Below, piece by piece: positions 23,035 through 30,875 of a DNA stretch of 31,386 bases. Position 1 is the stretch's first letter, and each line of letters starts with the position of its first letter. Position numbers and translations under genes: made by a program. The notes under the pieces were generated by a model. It did not search any database, was not told the DNA's origin, and saw only the letters and a program-made list of their open reading frames with translations. The stretch is from SFWF01 sp045539095 (GTDB lineage: Bacteria; Bacillota; Clostridia; Oscillospirales; Acutalibacteraceae), in assembly GCA_045539095.1 (NCBI GenBank), contig JAZQER010000005.1, positions 1-31,386 of the forward strand. The letters are read 5' to 3'.

Positions 23035-25095
23035 ATGGATCAGAAATATGAGGCTCTGTTTACCCCTTGGAAGATTGGTAACGTAGAGATCAAAAACCGA
23101 ATCGTCCTCTGCCCCATGGGCGGAACTTCCCTTTTCGGCTGGATGGAGCATACGGGCAACCATTTTGATAAGGAAGCGGCAAAATTCTTCCTTGAAAAGG
23201 CCGAGAACAATGTCGGACTTATCATTCCCGGTATCGCACCCATTAAGAGCACCTTTATGGGACAATGGCTTTATCAGAACAAGAAAATGTTCGAAGAACT
23301 CAAAAGTTTCATGGATGAGATACATAAGACAGGCGCCAAGCTCTTCGTTCAGATAACAGCAGGTATGGGCAGAAGCTGGGCGATACCGACTCCCCTTGTT
23401 ATGCTTCACAATATGCCGGTTGTCCGCGATATCATAAAACCCATTATAAATATTCCTTATCAGTCGGCTTCTCCCAGTGAGCTGCCCTCACGTTGGTCGG
23501 ATAAGATAACTACCCGAGCTATCACCGTCAAAGAGATTGAGGAGATAGTTGATGCCTTTGCAAAGACGGCAAAGCTCTGTATGGATGCAGGGGTTGACGG
23601 TATCGAGGTTCACGCGGTGCACGAGGGTTATCTGCTTGACCAGTTCACCACCGAATATACAAATAAGAGAACCGATAAGTACGGCGGATCGTTCGAAAAC
23701 CGTTACCGTTTTGCTACCGATATAGTTAAGGCTATAAAGGCAGCTTGCGGAAAAGATTTTCCCGTATCGGTACGCTACTCGGTAGAGTCTAAGGTAAAGG
23801 GTTATGGTGTCGGCGCTGTTCCCGGTGAAGAGTATACCGAGATAGGCCGCGATATGGCGGAAAGCGAAAAGGCGGGAAAATATCTGCAGGATGCGGGCTA
23901 TGATATGCTCAACTGTGACAACGGTACATATGACTCTTGGTATTGGGCTCATCCGCCTATGTATATGCCCCAGAACTGCAACTTAGAAGACGTTGCCCAC
24001 ATAAGAAAGTTCGTCGACATCCCCGTTGTTTGCGCAGGAAGAATGGAGCCCGATGTCGGTGCGGCGGCTGTTGCCGAGGGCAAGATTGACGCTATGGGTG
24101 TTGCCCGTCAGTTCCTTGCAGACTCAGAGTGGATAACCAAGATGATTGAGGACAGAATGGAGGATATCCGTCCTTGCATCTGCTGTCACAATGCCTGCTT
24201 TAATATGGCGCATTATAAGGGCGTTGCAAACGCACAGTCAATCTATGATGCAAGTCATATTGCACGCTGTGCTTTAGACCCTCGAGTAATGCAGTCGGAC
24301 AAATATTACATAAAGCCTGCAAAGAAGCAGAAGAACATTGCCGTTATCGGCGGCGGTATCGGCGGTATGGAGGCGGCTATCGTTTCAGCAAAACGCGGCC
24401 ACAAGGTTACACTTTATGAAAAGAGCGACAGACTGGGCGGCGTATTTATTGCGGCGGCAGCTCCCTCTTATAAGGAGAAGGATAAGGCTCTTATCGCTTG
24501 GTATGAACGTGAAATTCAGCGTTATCCCATCGAGATAAAGATGAACACCGAGATTACCGATATAGAGACTTTGGGTGCAGACGAGGTTATCGTGGCAACG
24601 GGTGCTACCCCGAACAAGCTCCCCGTAAAGGGCGCAGAAAAGGCGGTAGAGGCAATTGACTTTCTGCTCGGAAACAAAACCGTCGGAGATAATGTTGTTA
24701 TTGTGGGCGGCGGACTTACAGGCTGTGAGATTGCTTATGAGCTTTATCTGCAAGGCAAAAAGCCTACCATCATTGAAATGAAGCACGACCTTATCGTGTC
24801 GGATAAAATCTGCCTTGCAAACACAAGCTTCCTTCGCGATTTCTTTAATGCAAATAAGGTTCCCGTATATCTTGAAACCAAGCTTTCGTCCATTGGGGAT
24901 GACGCAGTCCTAGTTACCGACAAGGATGGCAAGTCGATAAGACTTGAGTGCGACTCGGTCATCCTCTCCTGCGGATACAAGCCCGCCCCCATAGCCAAAA
25001 AGGGTGGTCGTGTACATGTTATCGGTGACGCTTCTAAGGTTGGAAGCCTCCGCACCGTTATCTGGCAGGCTTGGGACGTTGCAATGAAGTTGTAA
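23035..25095 (+). CDS. Enoate-reductase-like FMN/FAD/[4Fe-4S] oxidoreductase
   Basis: This 686-residue protein is built like 2-enoate reductase, 2,4-dienoyl-CoA reductase and BaiCD/BaiH. An old-yellow-enzyme TIM barrel spans about 1-360 (ALFTPWKIGNVEIKNRIV; HAVHEGYLLDQF with catalytic Tyr/His region). A [4Fe-4S] site is formed by Cys381, Cys384, Cys388 and Cys412. FAD- and NAD(P)-binding Rossmann folds follow, with GGGIGG (439-444) and a later VIVGGGLTGCE. The likely reaction is NAD(P)H-dependent reduction of an alpha,beta-unsaturated carboxylate or CoA ester. The ATG at 23035 has GTGGAG upstream; the GTG within that site is not the start. It is the first gene of a three-gene unit with aconitase X. 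Confidence 0.88.
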   Translation: MDQKYEALFTPWKIGNVEIKNRIVLCPMGGTSLFGWMEHTGNHFDKEAAKFFLEKAENNVGLIIPGIAPIKSTFMGQWLYQNKKMFEELKSFMDEIHKTGAKLFVQITAGMGRSWAIPTPLVMLHNMPVVRDIIKPIINIPYQSASPSELPSRWSDKITTRAITVKEIEEIVDAFAKTAKLCMDAGVDGIEVHAVHEGYLLDQFTTEYTNKRTDKYGGSFENRYRFATDIVKAIKAACGKDFPVSVRYSVESKVKGYGVGAVPGEEYTEIGRDMAESEKAGKYLQDAGYDMLNCDNGTYDSWYWAHPPMYMPQNCNLEDVAHIRKFVDIPVVCAGRMEPDVGAAAVAEGKIDAMGVARQFLADSEWITKMIEDRMEDIRPCICCHNACFNMAHYKGVANAQSIYDASHIARCALDPRVMQSDKYYIKPAKKQKNIAVIGGGIGGMEAAIVSAKRGHKVTLYEKSDRLGGVFIAAAAPSYKEKDKALIAWYEREIQRYPIEIKMNTEITDIETLGADEVIVATGATPNKLPVKGAEKAVEAIDFLLGNKTVGDNVVIVGGGLTGCEIAYELYLQGKKPTIIEMKHDLIVSDKICLANTSFLRDFFNANKVPVYLETKLSSIGDDAVLVTDKDGKSIRLECDSVILSCGYKPAPIAKKGGRVHVIGDASKVGSLRTVIWQAWDVAMKL

Positions 25096-25150
25096 TTATA
25101 TATTGTAGGGATTGACCTGCGTGTCGTTCCGTTTGAAAGGAGTAAACTCT

Positions 25151-26425
25151 ATGTTTTTAACACCCCAACAGCAAGCGATATTAGACGGTTCAAAAGGCGA
25201 GGTAATGGCCAAGGTTATGAAAACCATGGTCAAGTACGGAGAAGCCTTTGGCGCAGAAAAGTTAGTACCCGTTACGAGTGAATACAACCACCTTGTTACT
25301 TCCTTCGGTCTTAAAATGATGACTCCCGTTTTCGACCTTATGCAACAGCTTATCGACGCAGGCGCGGTTTCTACTCAGAAGTTCTCGGTAGATCCCAGAC
25401 CTCTTGATAAGAATGTTCCTGCAAATTTCCTGCAGAACTTTGTTTTCAATAACTTTATGTATTCTACTCAGGAGTCTTACGAGAAACAGCTCGAAAAACT
25501 TGGTCTCAAGGATAAGGATGCCTTTACTTGCACCTGCTATATGGATGAGGTAGGCAATAAGCCAAAGCGCGGAGATGTTCTTTCCTGGGCAGAGTCCTCG
25601 GCAGTAGTTTATGCAAACAGCGTCCTCGGTGCTCGTTGCAACAGAAACTCAGGCATTATAGACATTATGGGCTCGGTCGCAGGCTATGTGCCTTACTTCG
25701 GTCTGCTGACCGATGAGGGAAGAAAAGCCACCTGGGTAGTAGAGATAAAGACCGCCAAAAAGCCTGAGGCTCAGCTTCTCGGCTCAGCTATCGGTATGAA
25801 GGTTATGGAAGCTGTGCCCTATGTAAAGGGCCTTGATAAGTGGATAGACACTGAGCTTGACGATGCTGCTTGCACCTATCTTAAGGACTTTGGAGCGGCT
25901 ACCGCATCAAACGGAGCGGTAGGACTTTATCATATCGAAAACCTTACTCCCGAAGCCAAAGATATGGGCGAGAGCCTTATCGCAGAGGGTGCCGAGACTT
26001 ATGTTATTGATGATGCGGAGCTCGAGCGCGTTTACAAGAGTTATCCCGTTATCTGGAAAAACAAGGAAGCAACACCTAAGCTTTGCTTTATGGGTTGTCC
26101 CCATATGAGTCTTGAACAGTTGAAGTCCTGGACCGACAAGGTTGAGACGGCTCTCGCTGAGGCAGGCAACAAGAAGGTAGTTATCCCGACTGTATTCACG
26201 GCTTCTCCCGGAGTGCTCCAGGAGTTTAATAAGACTGACTACGCAGAAAGACTAAAGGCTACGGGCATCATAACCTCATATATCTGTCCGCTTATGTATA
26301 TGAACAATCCGCTCTCGGCAAAAATGCCTGTTATCACCTCGTCGAATAAGCTTCGCACCTACACCACATCAAGATATTATACCGACGATGAGATTTTAGA
26401 GCAGATTACAAAGGGAGGTAAATAA
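25151..26425 (+). CDS. Aconitase X catalytic (large) subunit, DUF521
   Basis: This 424-residue AcnX large subunit belongs to the aconitase superfamily. Landmarks are the N-terminal MFLTPQQQAILDGSKGE, a middle block CTCYMDEVGNKPKRGD then WAESSAVVYANSVLGARCNR, and the C-terminal PVITSSNKLRTY. Characterised AcnX enzymes dehydrate cis-3-hydroxy-L-proline (bacteria) or mevalonate 5-phosphate (archaea), using an Fe-S cluster. Which substrate this one uses cannot be read from sequence. The ATG follows AAAGGAG. An in-frame upstream extension lacks a ribosome site. The gap to the flavoprotein is 55 bases and to the small subunit two bases. Confidence 0.87.
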   Translation: MFLTPQQQAILDGSKGEVMAKVMKTMVKYGEAFGAEKLVPVTSEYNHLVTSFGLKMMTPVFDLMQQLIDAGAVSTQKFSVDPRPLDKNVPANFLQNFVFNNFMYSTQESYEKQLEKLGLKDKDAFTCTCYMDEVGNKPKRGDVLSWAESSAVVYANSVLGARCNRNSGIIDIMGSVAGYVPYFGLLTDEGRKATWVVEIKTAKKPEAQLLGSAIGMKVMEAVPYVKGLDKWIDTELDDAACTYLKDFGAATASNGAVGLYHIENLTPEAKDMGESLIAEGAETYVIDDAELERVYKSYPVIWKNKEATPKLCFMGCPHMSLEQLKSWTDKVETALAEAGNKKVVIPTVFTASPGVLQEFNKTDYAERLKATGIITSYICPLMYMNNPLSAKMPVITSSNKLRTYTTSRYYTDDEILEQITKGGK

Positions 26426-26427
26426 TC

Positions 26428-26871
26428 ATGAGAGAATTTATTGGCCGCGTTATCGCGGAGGGAACAGTTTCCGCTCCCGCCCTCGTTTCCCATGGCGGGC
26501 TCAACACACTTGCCTCCTTCCAGAAGGCGCTTCAGTTCGGTGACAAAAATGCAACATGTGGAGATCAGAACAACCCCGACCTCTACGGAAAGCAGATGGT
26601 AGGCAAGGCACTCTGCCTGCCAATGACCATCGGCTCGACAACGGGTGGACTCGTTCTCTACTGCGCCTCGGCTATGAAGCGTCAGCCCGCATGTATGCTT
26701 TTCTCGAAGCCTATTGACTCGCTTGCCGCAGCAGGTAGCGTCCTTGCTGATGTATGGCTAGACGATGTTACAATGCCTGTTATTGACTCGCTCGGTGATG
26801 AATTCCTCGAATATGTCAAGGACGATATGAAAATTACCGTCAAAGAAAACGGAGTTGTAGTAGTAGAATAG
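26428..26871 (+). CDS. Aconitase X swivel (small) subunit, DUF126
   Basis: This 147-residue swivel domain pairs with the large subunit to form the AcnX active site. The start REFIGRVIAEGTVSAPALVS, the NPDLYGKQMVGKALCLPM block and the GSTTGGLVLY loop match DUF126; the Ser of this loop corresponds to the catalytic serine region of the family. Many bacterial AcnX proteins are fused single chains, whereas this one is split into two genes as in archaea. GGGAGG precedes the ATG. A strong terminator follows immediately. Confidence 0.87.
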   Translation: MREFIGRVIAEGTVSAPALVSHGGLNTLASFQKALQFGDKNATCGDQNNPDLYGKQMVGKALCLPMTIGSTTGGLVLYCASAMKRQPACMLFSKPIDSLAAAGSVLADVWLDDVTMPVIDSLGDEFLEYVKDDMKITVKENGVVVVE

Positions 26872-26875
26872 AAAA

Positions 26876-26909
26876 AGACTGCCGAGCTAAACTCGGCAGT
26901 CTTTTTTTA
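26876..26909 (+). terminator. Terminator of the enoate-reductase/AcnX unit
   Basis: A perfect 11-bp stem AGACTGCCGAG/CTCGGCAGTCT (26876-26886 with 26892-26902) has a five-base loop and is followed by seven or more T. It begins five bases after the AcnX small-subunit stop codon, closing the three-gene unit. Region 26911-26985 is A/T rich with nothing recognisable. Confidence 0.95.
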
Positions 26910-26985
26910 GGGAAAGAGGAAAAGAGAATGTTTCAATTTTTAAGCCTTCCATTTTTAAACAAATAGTAAAATAAAAATTATTTAC

Positions 26986-27014
26986 TTGACTTTGGGCAGA
27001 TTAGTATATATAAT
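26986..27014 (+). promoter_or_regulatory. Promoter of greA (copy 2)
   Basis: TTGACT (26986-26991), 17-base spacer, perfect TATAAT (27009-27014). The start near 27021 leaves a leader of about 90 bases before the greA ATG, which contains a 22-bp palindrome. Confidence 0.85.
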
Positions 27015-27042
27015 ATCAAATGTTGCATATGATATTTTAGCG

Positions 27043-27074
27043 GTTTACACAAACTTGTGTAAACTATATTTTTG
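27043..27074 (+). promoter_or_regulatory. Palindromic leader element of greA
   Basis: Arms GTTTACACAA (27043-27052) and TTGTGTAAAC (27055-27064) are perfect inverted copies around AC. They are followed by TATATTTTTGT. In RNA this makes a 9-10 bp hairpin plus U-rich tail about 22 bases from the predicted start. It could be a weak attenuator, or a DNA operator for a dimeric repressor. Confidence 0.6.
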
Positions 27075-27109
27075 TCCGAGCGAGTATATTGATTAGGAGA
27101 TTAAATAAA

Positions 27110-27580
27110 ATGGCTAAAACAACACAGCTGACCCGTGACGGTCTTGCAAAGCTTCAGAACGAGCTTGAATACCTCCGCACAAAAGGCAGAGAGGAGATCG
27201 CTGAAAAGATACGTGTTGCTCGTGGATACGGAGATCTTTCCGAGAATAGCGAATACGATGAGGCTAAAAACGAGCAAGCTAAGATTGAGGCTCGTATCAT
27301 AGAGCTTGAAAAGACCTTAGAGGATGTAACTATTATAAATGATGATGTTGATACCGACGCAGTTACTATAGGTGTAACTGTTACCGTACTCGATGTAGAG
27401 TATGAAGAGGAGCTTACCTACAGAGTAGTCGGCTCGGCGGAGGCAGATCCTATAAACGGTCTTATTTCCGATTCATCTCCCGTAGGCCGCGCACTTCTCG
27501 GCGCAAAGATAGGCGACGAGGTAGTCGCAGAGGCTCCTGCTGGAGAGCTCAAGTTCAGAATACTGAGCATTTCAAAATAA
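27110..27580 (+). CDS. greA: Transcription elongation factor GreA (copy 2)
   Basis: This 156-residue GreA has canonical length and sequence. Its N-terminal coiled coil carries the tip YGDLSENSEYDEAKNEQ and the C-terminal domain has DSSPVGRALLGAKIGDEV. It stimulates transcript cleavage by backtracked RNA polymerase. It is closer to typical Firmicutes GreA than the copy at 14729. The ATG at 27110 lies behind TAGGAGA; an in-frame start seven codons earlier would swallow the ribosome site. It has its own promoter, a palindromic leader and a terminator. Confidence 0.95.
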   Translation: MAKTTQLTRDGLAKLQNELEYLRTKGREEIAEKIRVARGYGDLSENSEYDEAKNEQAKIEARIIELEKTLEDVTIINDDVDTDAVTIGVTVTVLDVEYEEELTYRVVGSAEADPINGLISDSSPVGRALLGAKIGDEVVAEAPAGELKFRILSISK

Positions 27581-27586
27581 TTTGCG

Positions 27587-27623
27587 GCGGACGGTATTCT
27601 GATACTGTCCGCTTTGCTATTTT
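27587..27623 (+). terminator. Terminator after greA
   Basis: The stem GCGGACGGTAT/ATACTGTCCGC (27587-27597 with 27602-27612, one G-U pair) has a TCTG loop and is followed by TTTGCTATTTTT. The next gene starts 31 bases later, so some read-through may feed it. Confidence 0.85.
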
Positions 27624-27642
27624 TAGGAAGGGAAGTGCTGTT

Positions 27643-28371
27643 ATGGCTAAAAAGAGCGAAACTCTGACTCAGCGTAACAAGGCGCAGAGAGATCTTATAG
27701 AGCTTAAAAAGATGCAGGCAGGTGAACTCGAGGTCGGCCCTAAACCGAGTGAAGAATCTTTAGCGCCTAGAACCTTTAAGGAGAAAAAGGAAAACTTTTT
27801 TTATCATTATAAATATGTTGTGCTGGCAGGGCTTGTTCTTGCTGTTGTGGCAATTATAATTATAGTCGACCTTGTAAAAAGAGTTGATTATGATTCAAAA
27901 GTCGTGATTTTTAGCTATGATATCAGTTATTCATCCTACAGAGAGAAGATATCCGACTATTTTGAGCAGCTGTATACCGATGTGAATGAAAATGGAAAGG
28001 TCGATATAGCTGCGGTGGATTGCTCGATAGACCCTACCGACGCCACAGATCTTCGCACAGGTAGACTCACACAGCTTCATAGCATACTTTCAGTTGAGAA
28101 TGATGCGCTTATTTTCCTTTTGGATGAGGACAGTATAAAGCACTTCAATGATTCCTTAGAGATTGAGCTTTTCAAAGAAGAAAATATAGTGCCGCTCGGG
28201 GATGATTTTTATGAGTTTATTAAGACAGATGGGCTGCCGACACCCAAAACAAAGCTTTATGCTGCAATACGAGAGGCTGACGGAACGGCTATTGAGGATG
28301 AAAATGAAGTAGCCTATAAAGCGGCTTTACAGGTTCTTGACAAGCTTCGCGCAAACCAAGGAGAAAAGTAA
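27643..28371 (+). CDS. Single-pass membrane protein of unknown function
   Basis: This 242-residue protein has a charged, Lys/Glu-rich cytoplasmic N-terminus of about 60 residues and one clear membrane helix (about 61-82, VVLAGLVLAVVAIIIIVDL). A 155-residue acidic extracytoplasmic domain follows. The outside part has alternating hydrophobic strands (KVVIFSYDISY, VDIAAVDC, DALIFLLDEDS) and could be an alpha/beta fold. I do not recognise the family. The ATG has GGAAGGGAAG upstream. The stop shares one base with the following small membrane gene (TAATG), so the pair is coupled. Confidence 0.8.
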   Translation: MAKKSETLTQRNKAQRDLIELKKMQAGELEVGPKPSEESLAPRTFKEKKENFFYHYKYVVLAGLVLAVVAIIIIVDLVKRVDYDSKVVIFSYDISYSSYREKISDYFEQLYTDVNENGKVDIAAVDCSIDPTDATDLRTGRLTQLHSILSVENDALIFLLDEDSIKHFNDSLEIELFKEENIVPLGDDFYEFIKTDGLPTPKTKLYAAIREADGTAIEDENEVAYKAALQVLDKLRANQGEK

Positions 28372-28523
28372 TGGGTGAGTATTTATCATTTGTTCTTGTC
28401 TGGCTTATTACAATGGTGCTTATAGGCGTGGCGCTTTGGCTCGTTCCTAAAATTGAGGCGCATATTAAACGCGTAAATTCCAAGACAACAGAAAATCATA
28501 CACAAGATATAGCGGACGAATAA
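28371..28523 (+). CDS. Short single-helix membrane protein
   Basis: This 50-residue peptide is predicted to have one membrane helix (about residues 6-26, FVLVWLITMVLIGVALWLV) and a charged tail of 24 residues rich in Lys, Thr and Asp/Glu. AAGGAGAAAA lies directly upstream, and the ATG shares its A with the preceding stop codon. The arrangement strongly suggests a real, coupled gene, perhaps a partner of the single-pass protein before it. The family is not recognised. A terminator hairpin straddles its stop codon. Confidence 0.7.
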   Translation: MGEYLSFVLVWLITMVLIGVALWLVPKIEAHIKRVNSKTTENHTQDIADE

Positions 28524-28540
28524 ATTTCGTCCGTTTTTGT
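28513..28540 (+). terminator. Terminator overlapping the small membrane gene's end
   Basis: The 8-bp stem CGGACGAA/TTCGTCCG (28513-28520 with 28526-28533) is followed by TTTTTGTTT. The left arm lies in the last codons of the 50-residue gene. Confidence 0.85.
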
Positions 28541-28583
28541 TTATTATAGAACAAATATTGTGTTTTTTGTGTAAAATATCCTA

Positions 28584-28612
28584 TTGACATACTACAACTT
28601 GTGCTATATAAT
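28584..28612 (+). promoter_or_regulatory. Perfect-consensus promoter of nrdDG
   Basis: TTGACA (28584-28589), 17 bases, TATAAT (28607-28612); both hexamers are perfect. Transcription should start near 28619, leaving about 80 bases of leader before nrdD. Confidence 0.88.
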
Positions 28613-28634
28613 GTATTTGCTTCGCCTTTTAAGG

Positions 28635-28648
28635 CACAATATATTGTG
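28635..28648 (+). promoter_or_regulatory. NrdR-box-like palindrome
   Basis: CACAATATATTGTG is a perfect 14-bp palindrome that matches the NrdR box core (ACACWATATATWGTGT as I recall it). It lies about 16 bases after the predicted start, well placed for repression. A weaker related site, ACAAATATTGTGT, lies upstream of the promoter at 28551-28563, and ACAACTTGTG lies between the hexamers at 28594-28603. Confidence 0.65.
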
Positions 28649-28699
28649 GAGAATAATTTAAGACACTAAATTAATAAAGAAAGAGAGTGAGAGGACATT

Positions 28700-30874
28700 A
28701 TGAAGATAATTAAACGTAACGGCGCAGAAGAAAATTTCAACGAAGATAAAATACGCGTAGCGATTACCAAGGCTAATGAATCGGTTGATCCCGACATACG
28801 AATGACCGACCTTCAGATTAAGAGAATTACCGAGTCTGTAGTTATCGCGTGTGAAGCGCTCGGTCGTGCACCGACAGTCGAAGAGATTCAGGACTTGGTC
28901 GAGAAAAAAATAATGGCTCACGGTGCTTTTGAGGTAGCAAAGAACTATATAACCTATCGCTACACCCGTTCACTTGTCCGCAAATCAAATACCACCGATG
29001 ACAAGATTCTTTCCCTTATCGAGTGCAATAACGAGGAAGCAAAGCAGGAGAACTCTAACAAGAACCCCGTTGTAAACTCTACTCAGCGTGACTATATGGC
29101 AGGCGAGGTATCAAGAGATATAACCAACCGTATACTTCTTCCCAAAGAGATAGTCGACGCTCATAACGAGGGTATCATCCACTTCCACGATTCGGACTAT
29201 TTTGCACAGCATATGCACAACTGCGACCTCGTAAACCTCGAGGATATGCTCCAGAACGGTACCGTTATCACGGGAACCTTAATAGAAAGACCCCATAGCT
29301 TCTCGACTGCTTGTAATATTGCCACTCAGATAATTGCTCAGGTAGCAAGCAATCAGTACGGCGGTCAGTCCATTTCGCTGACCCACCTCGCGCCATTTGT
29401 TCAGGTTTCGCGTGAGAAGATTCGCCGTCAGGTCGAGGCAGAGCTTGCTGACCTTGGAGTAGATGTCAAGGAAGAAAAGGTGGCGGAGATGACTGAAAAG
29501 AGACTTCGCGACGAGATTCGCCGCGGCGTTCAAACCATTCAGTATCAGGTTGTCACCCTTCTCACCACAAACGGACAGGCTCCCTTTGTTACTGTATTTA
29601 TGTATCTTGGCGAAGCTAAGAACGAGCAGGAGAAGGCAGACCTTGCCCTCATTATCGAGGAGGTTCTGCTTCAGCGTTACCAGGGCGTTAAAAATGAAAA
29701 GGGTATATGGGTAACACCGGCATTTCCGAAGCTCATTTATGTTCTTGAAGAGGATAATATCCACGAAGGCTCAAAGTATTGGGAGCTCACCCGTCTTGCC
29801 GCTAAGTGTACCGCAAAGAGAATGGTGCCCGACTACATCTCCGAAAAGATGATGAAGAAGCTCAAGGTTGACCAGAACGGAAACGGTCAGTGCTACACCT
29901 GTATGGGTTGCCGCTCCTTCCTCACCACCTATGTTGACGAAAACGGAAATCCCAAGTATTACGGCTGCTTTAATCAGGGCGTTGTTACCATCAACCTTGT
30001 TGACGTAGCCCTGTCATCGGGCGGAGATAAGGAAAAATTCTGGAAGATCTTTGATGAGCGACTTGAGCTTTGCCACAGAGCGCTGCTCTGCCGTCATGAA
30101 AGACTTAAGGGCACTCTTTCCGATGCCGCTCCCATTCTCTGGCAGCACGGCGCGCTTGCCCGTCTTGAGAAGGGCGAACCCATTGATAAGCTGCTCTTCG
30201 GCGGATATTCTACCATTTCGCTCGGTTACGCAGGACTTTATGAATGCGTAAAATATATGACAGGCAAGAGCCATACTGACCCCGAGGCAACTCCCTTTGC
30301 GCTTGAGGTTATGGAGCTTATGAACGCTGCTTGCCGCAAGTGGAAGGCAGCGCACAATATTGACTTCTCACTCTACGGTACACCTCTTGAGTCGACTACC
30401 TATAAGTTTGCAAAGTGTCTCCAGAAGCGCTTCGGCGTTATCCCCGGCGTTACCGATAAGGGCTATATCACCAATTCTTACCATGTACATGTTACCGAGG
30501 AAATCGATGCGTTTGAGAAGCTTCGCTTCGAGGCACAGTTCCAGCATCTCTCGCCCGGCGGTGCTATCTCTTATGTAGAGGTTCCCGATATGCAGAACAA
30601 CATCGAGGCAGTCCTCGAGGTTATGAAGTTTATCTACAACAATATCATATATGCAGAGCTTAACACCAAGTCTGACTACTGTCAGGAGTGCGGCTTTGAC
30701 GGTGAGATAGAGATAGTAGAAGAAGAGGGCAAGCTTGTTTGGAAGTGTCCCAATTGCGGCAATACCGATCAGGATAAGATGAATGTCGCAAGAAGAACCT
30801 GCGGTTACATCGGTACGCAGTACTGGAATCAGGGACGTACTCAGGAAATAAAGGAAAGGGTACTGCACCTGTAA
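28700..30874 (+). CDS. nrdD: Anaerobic ribonucleoside-triphosphate reductase
   Basis: This 724-residue class III ribonucleotide reductase makes dNTPs without oxygen using a glycyl radical. Residues 1-90 form an ATP-cone (MKIIKRNGAEENFNEDKI) for allosteric control. The central barrel has CYTCMGCRSFL with the active-site Cys region. The C-terminus has a zinc site (CQECG and CPNCG) and the glycyl radical motif RTCGY with Gly702. GAGAGTGAGAGGA lies upstream of the ATG. nrdG follows one base after its stop codon. The protein looks complete and active. Confidence 0.97.
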   Translation: MKIIKRNGAEENFNEDKIRVAITKANESVDPDIRMTDLQIKRITESVVIACEALGRAPTVEEIQDLVEKKIMAHGAFEVAKNYITYRYTRSLVRKSNTTDDKILSLIECNNEEAKQENSNKNPVVNSTQRDYMAGEVSRDITNRILLPKEIVDAHNEGIIHFHDSDYFAQHMHNCDLVNLEDMLQNGTVITGTLIERPHSFSTACNIATQIIAQVASNQYGGQSISLTHLAPFVQVSREKIRRQVEAELADLGVDVKEEKVAEMTEKRLRDEIRRGVQTIQYQVVTLLTTNGQAPFVTVFMYLGEAKNEQEKADLALIIEEVLLQRYQGVKNEKGIWVTPAFPKLIYVLEEDNIHEGSKYWELTRLAAKCTAKRMVPDYISEKMMKKLKVDQNGNGQCYTCMGCRSFLTTYVDENGNPKYYGCFNQGVVTINLVDVALSSGGDKEKFWKIFDERLELCHRALLCRHERLKGTLSDAAPILWQHGALARLEKGEPIDKLLFGGYSTISLGYAGLYECVKYMTGKSHTDPEATPFALEVMELMNAACRKWKAAHNIDFSLYGTPLESTTYKFAKCLQKRFGVIPGVTDKGYITNSYHVHVTEEIDAFEKLRFEAQFQHLSPGGAISYVEVPDMQNNIEAVLEVMKFIYNNIIYAELNTKSDYCQECGFDGEIEIVEEEGKLVWKCPNCGNTDQDKMNVARRTCGYIGTQYWNQGRTQEIKERVLHL

Positions 30875-30875
30875 A

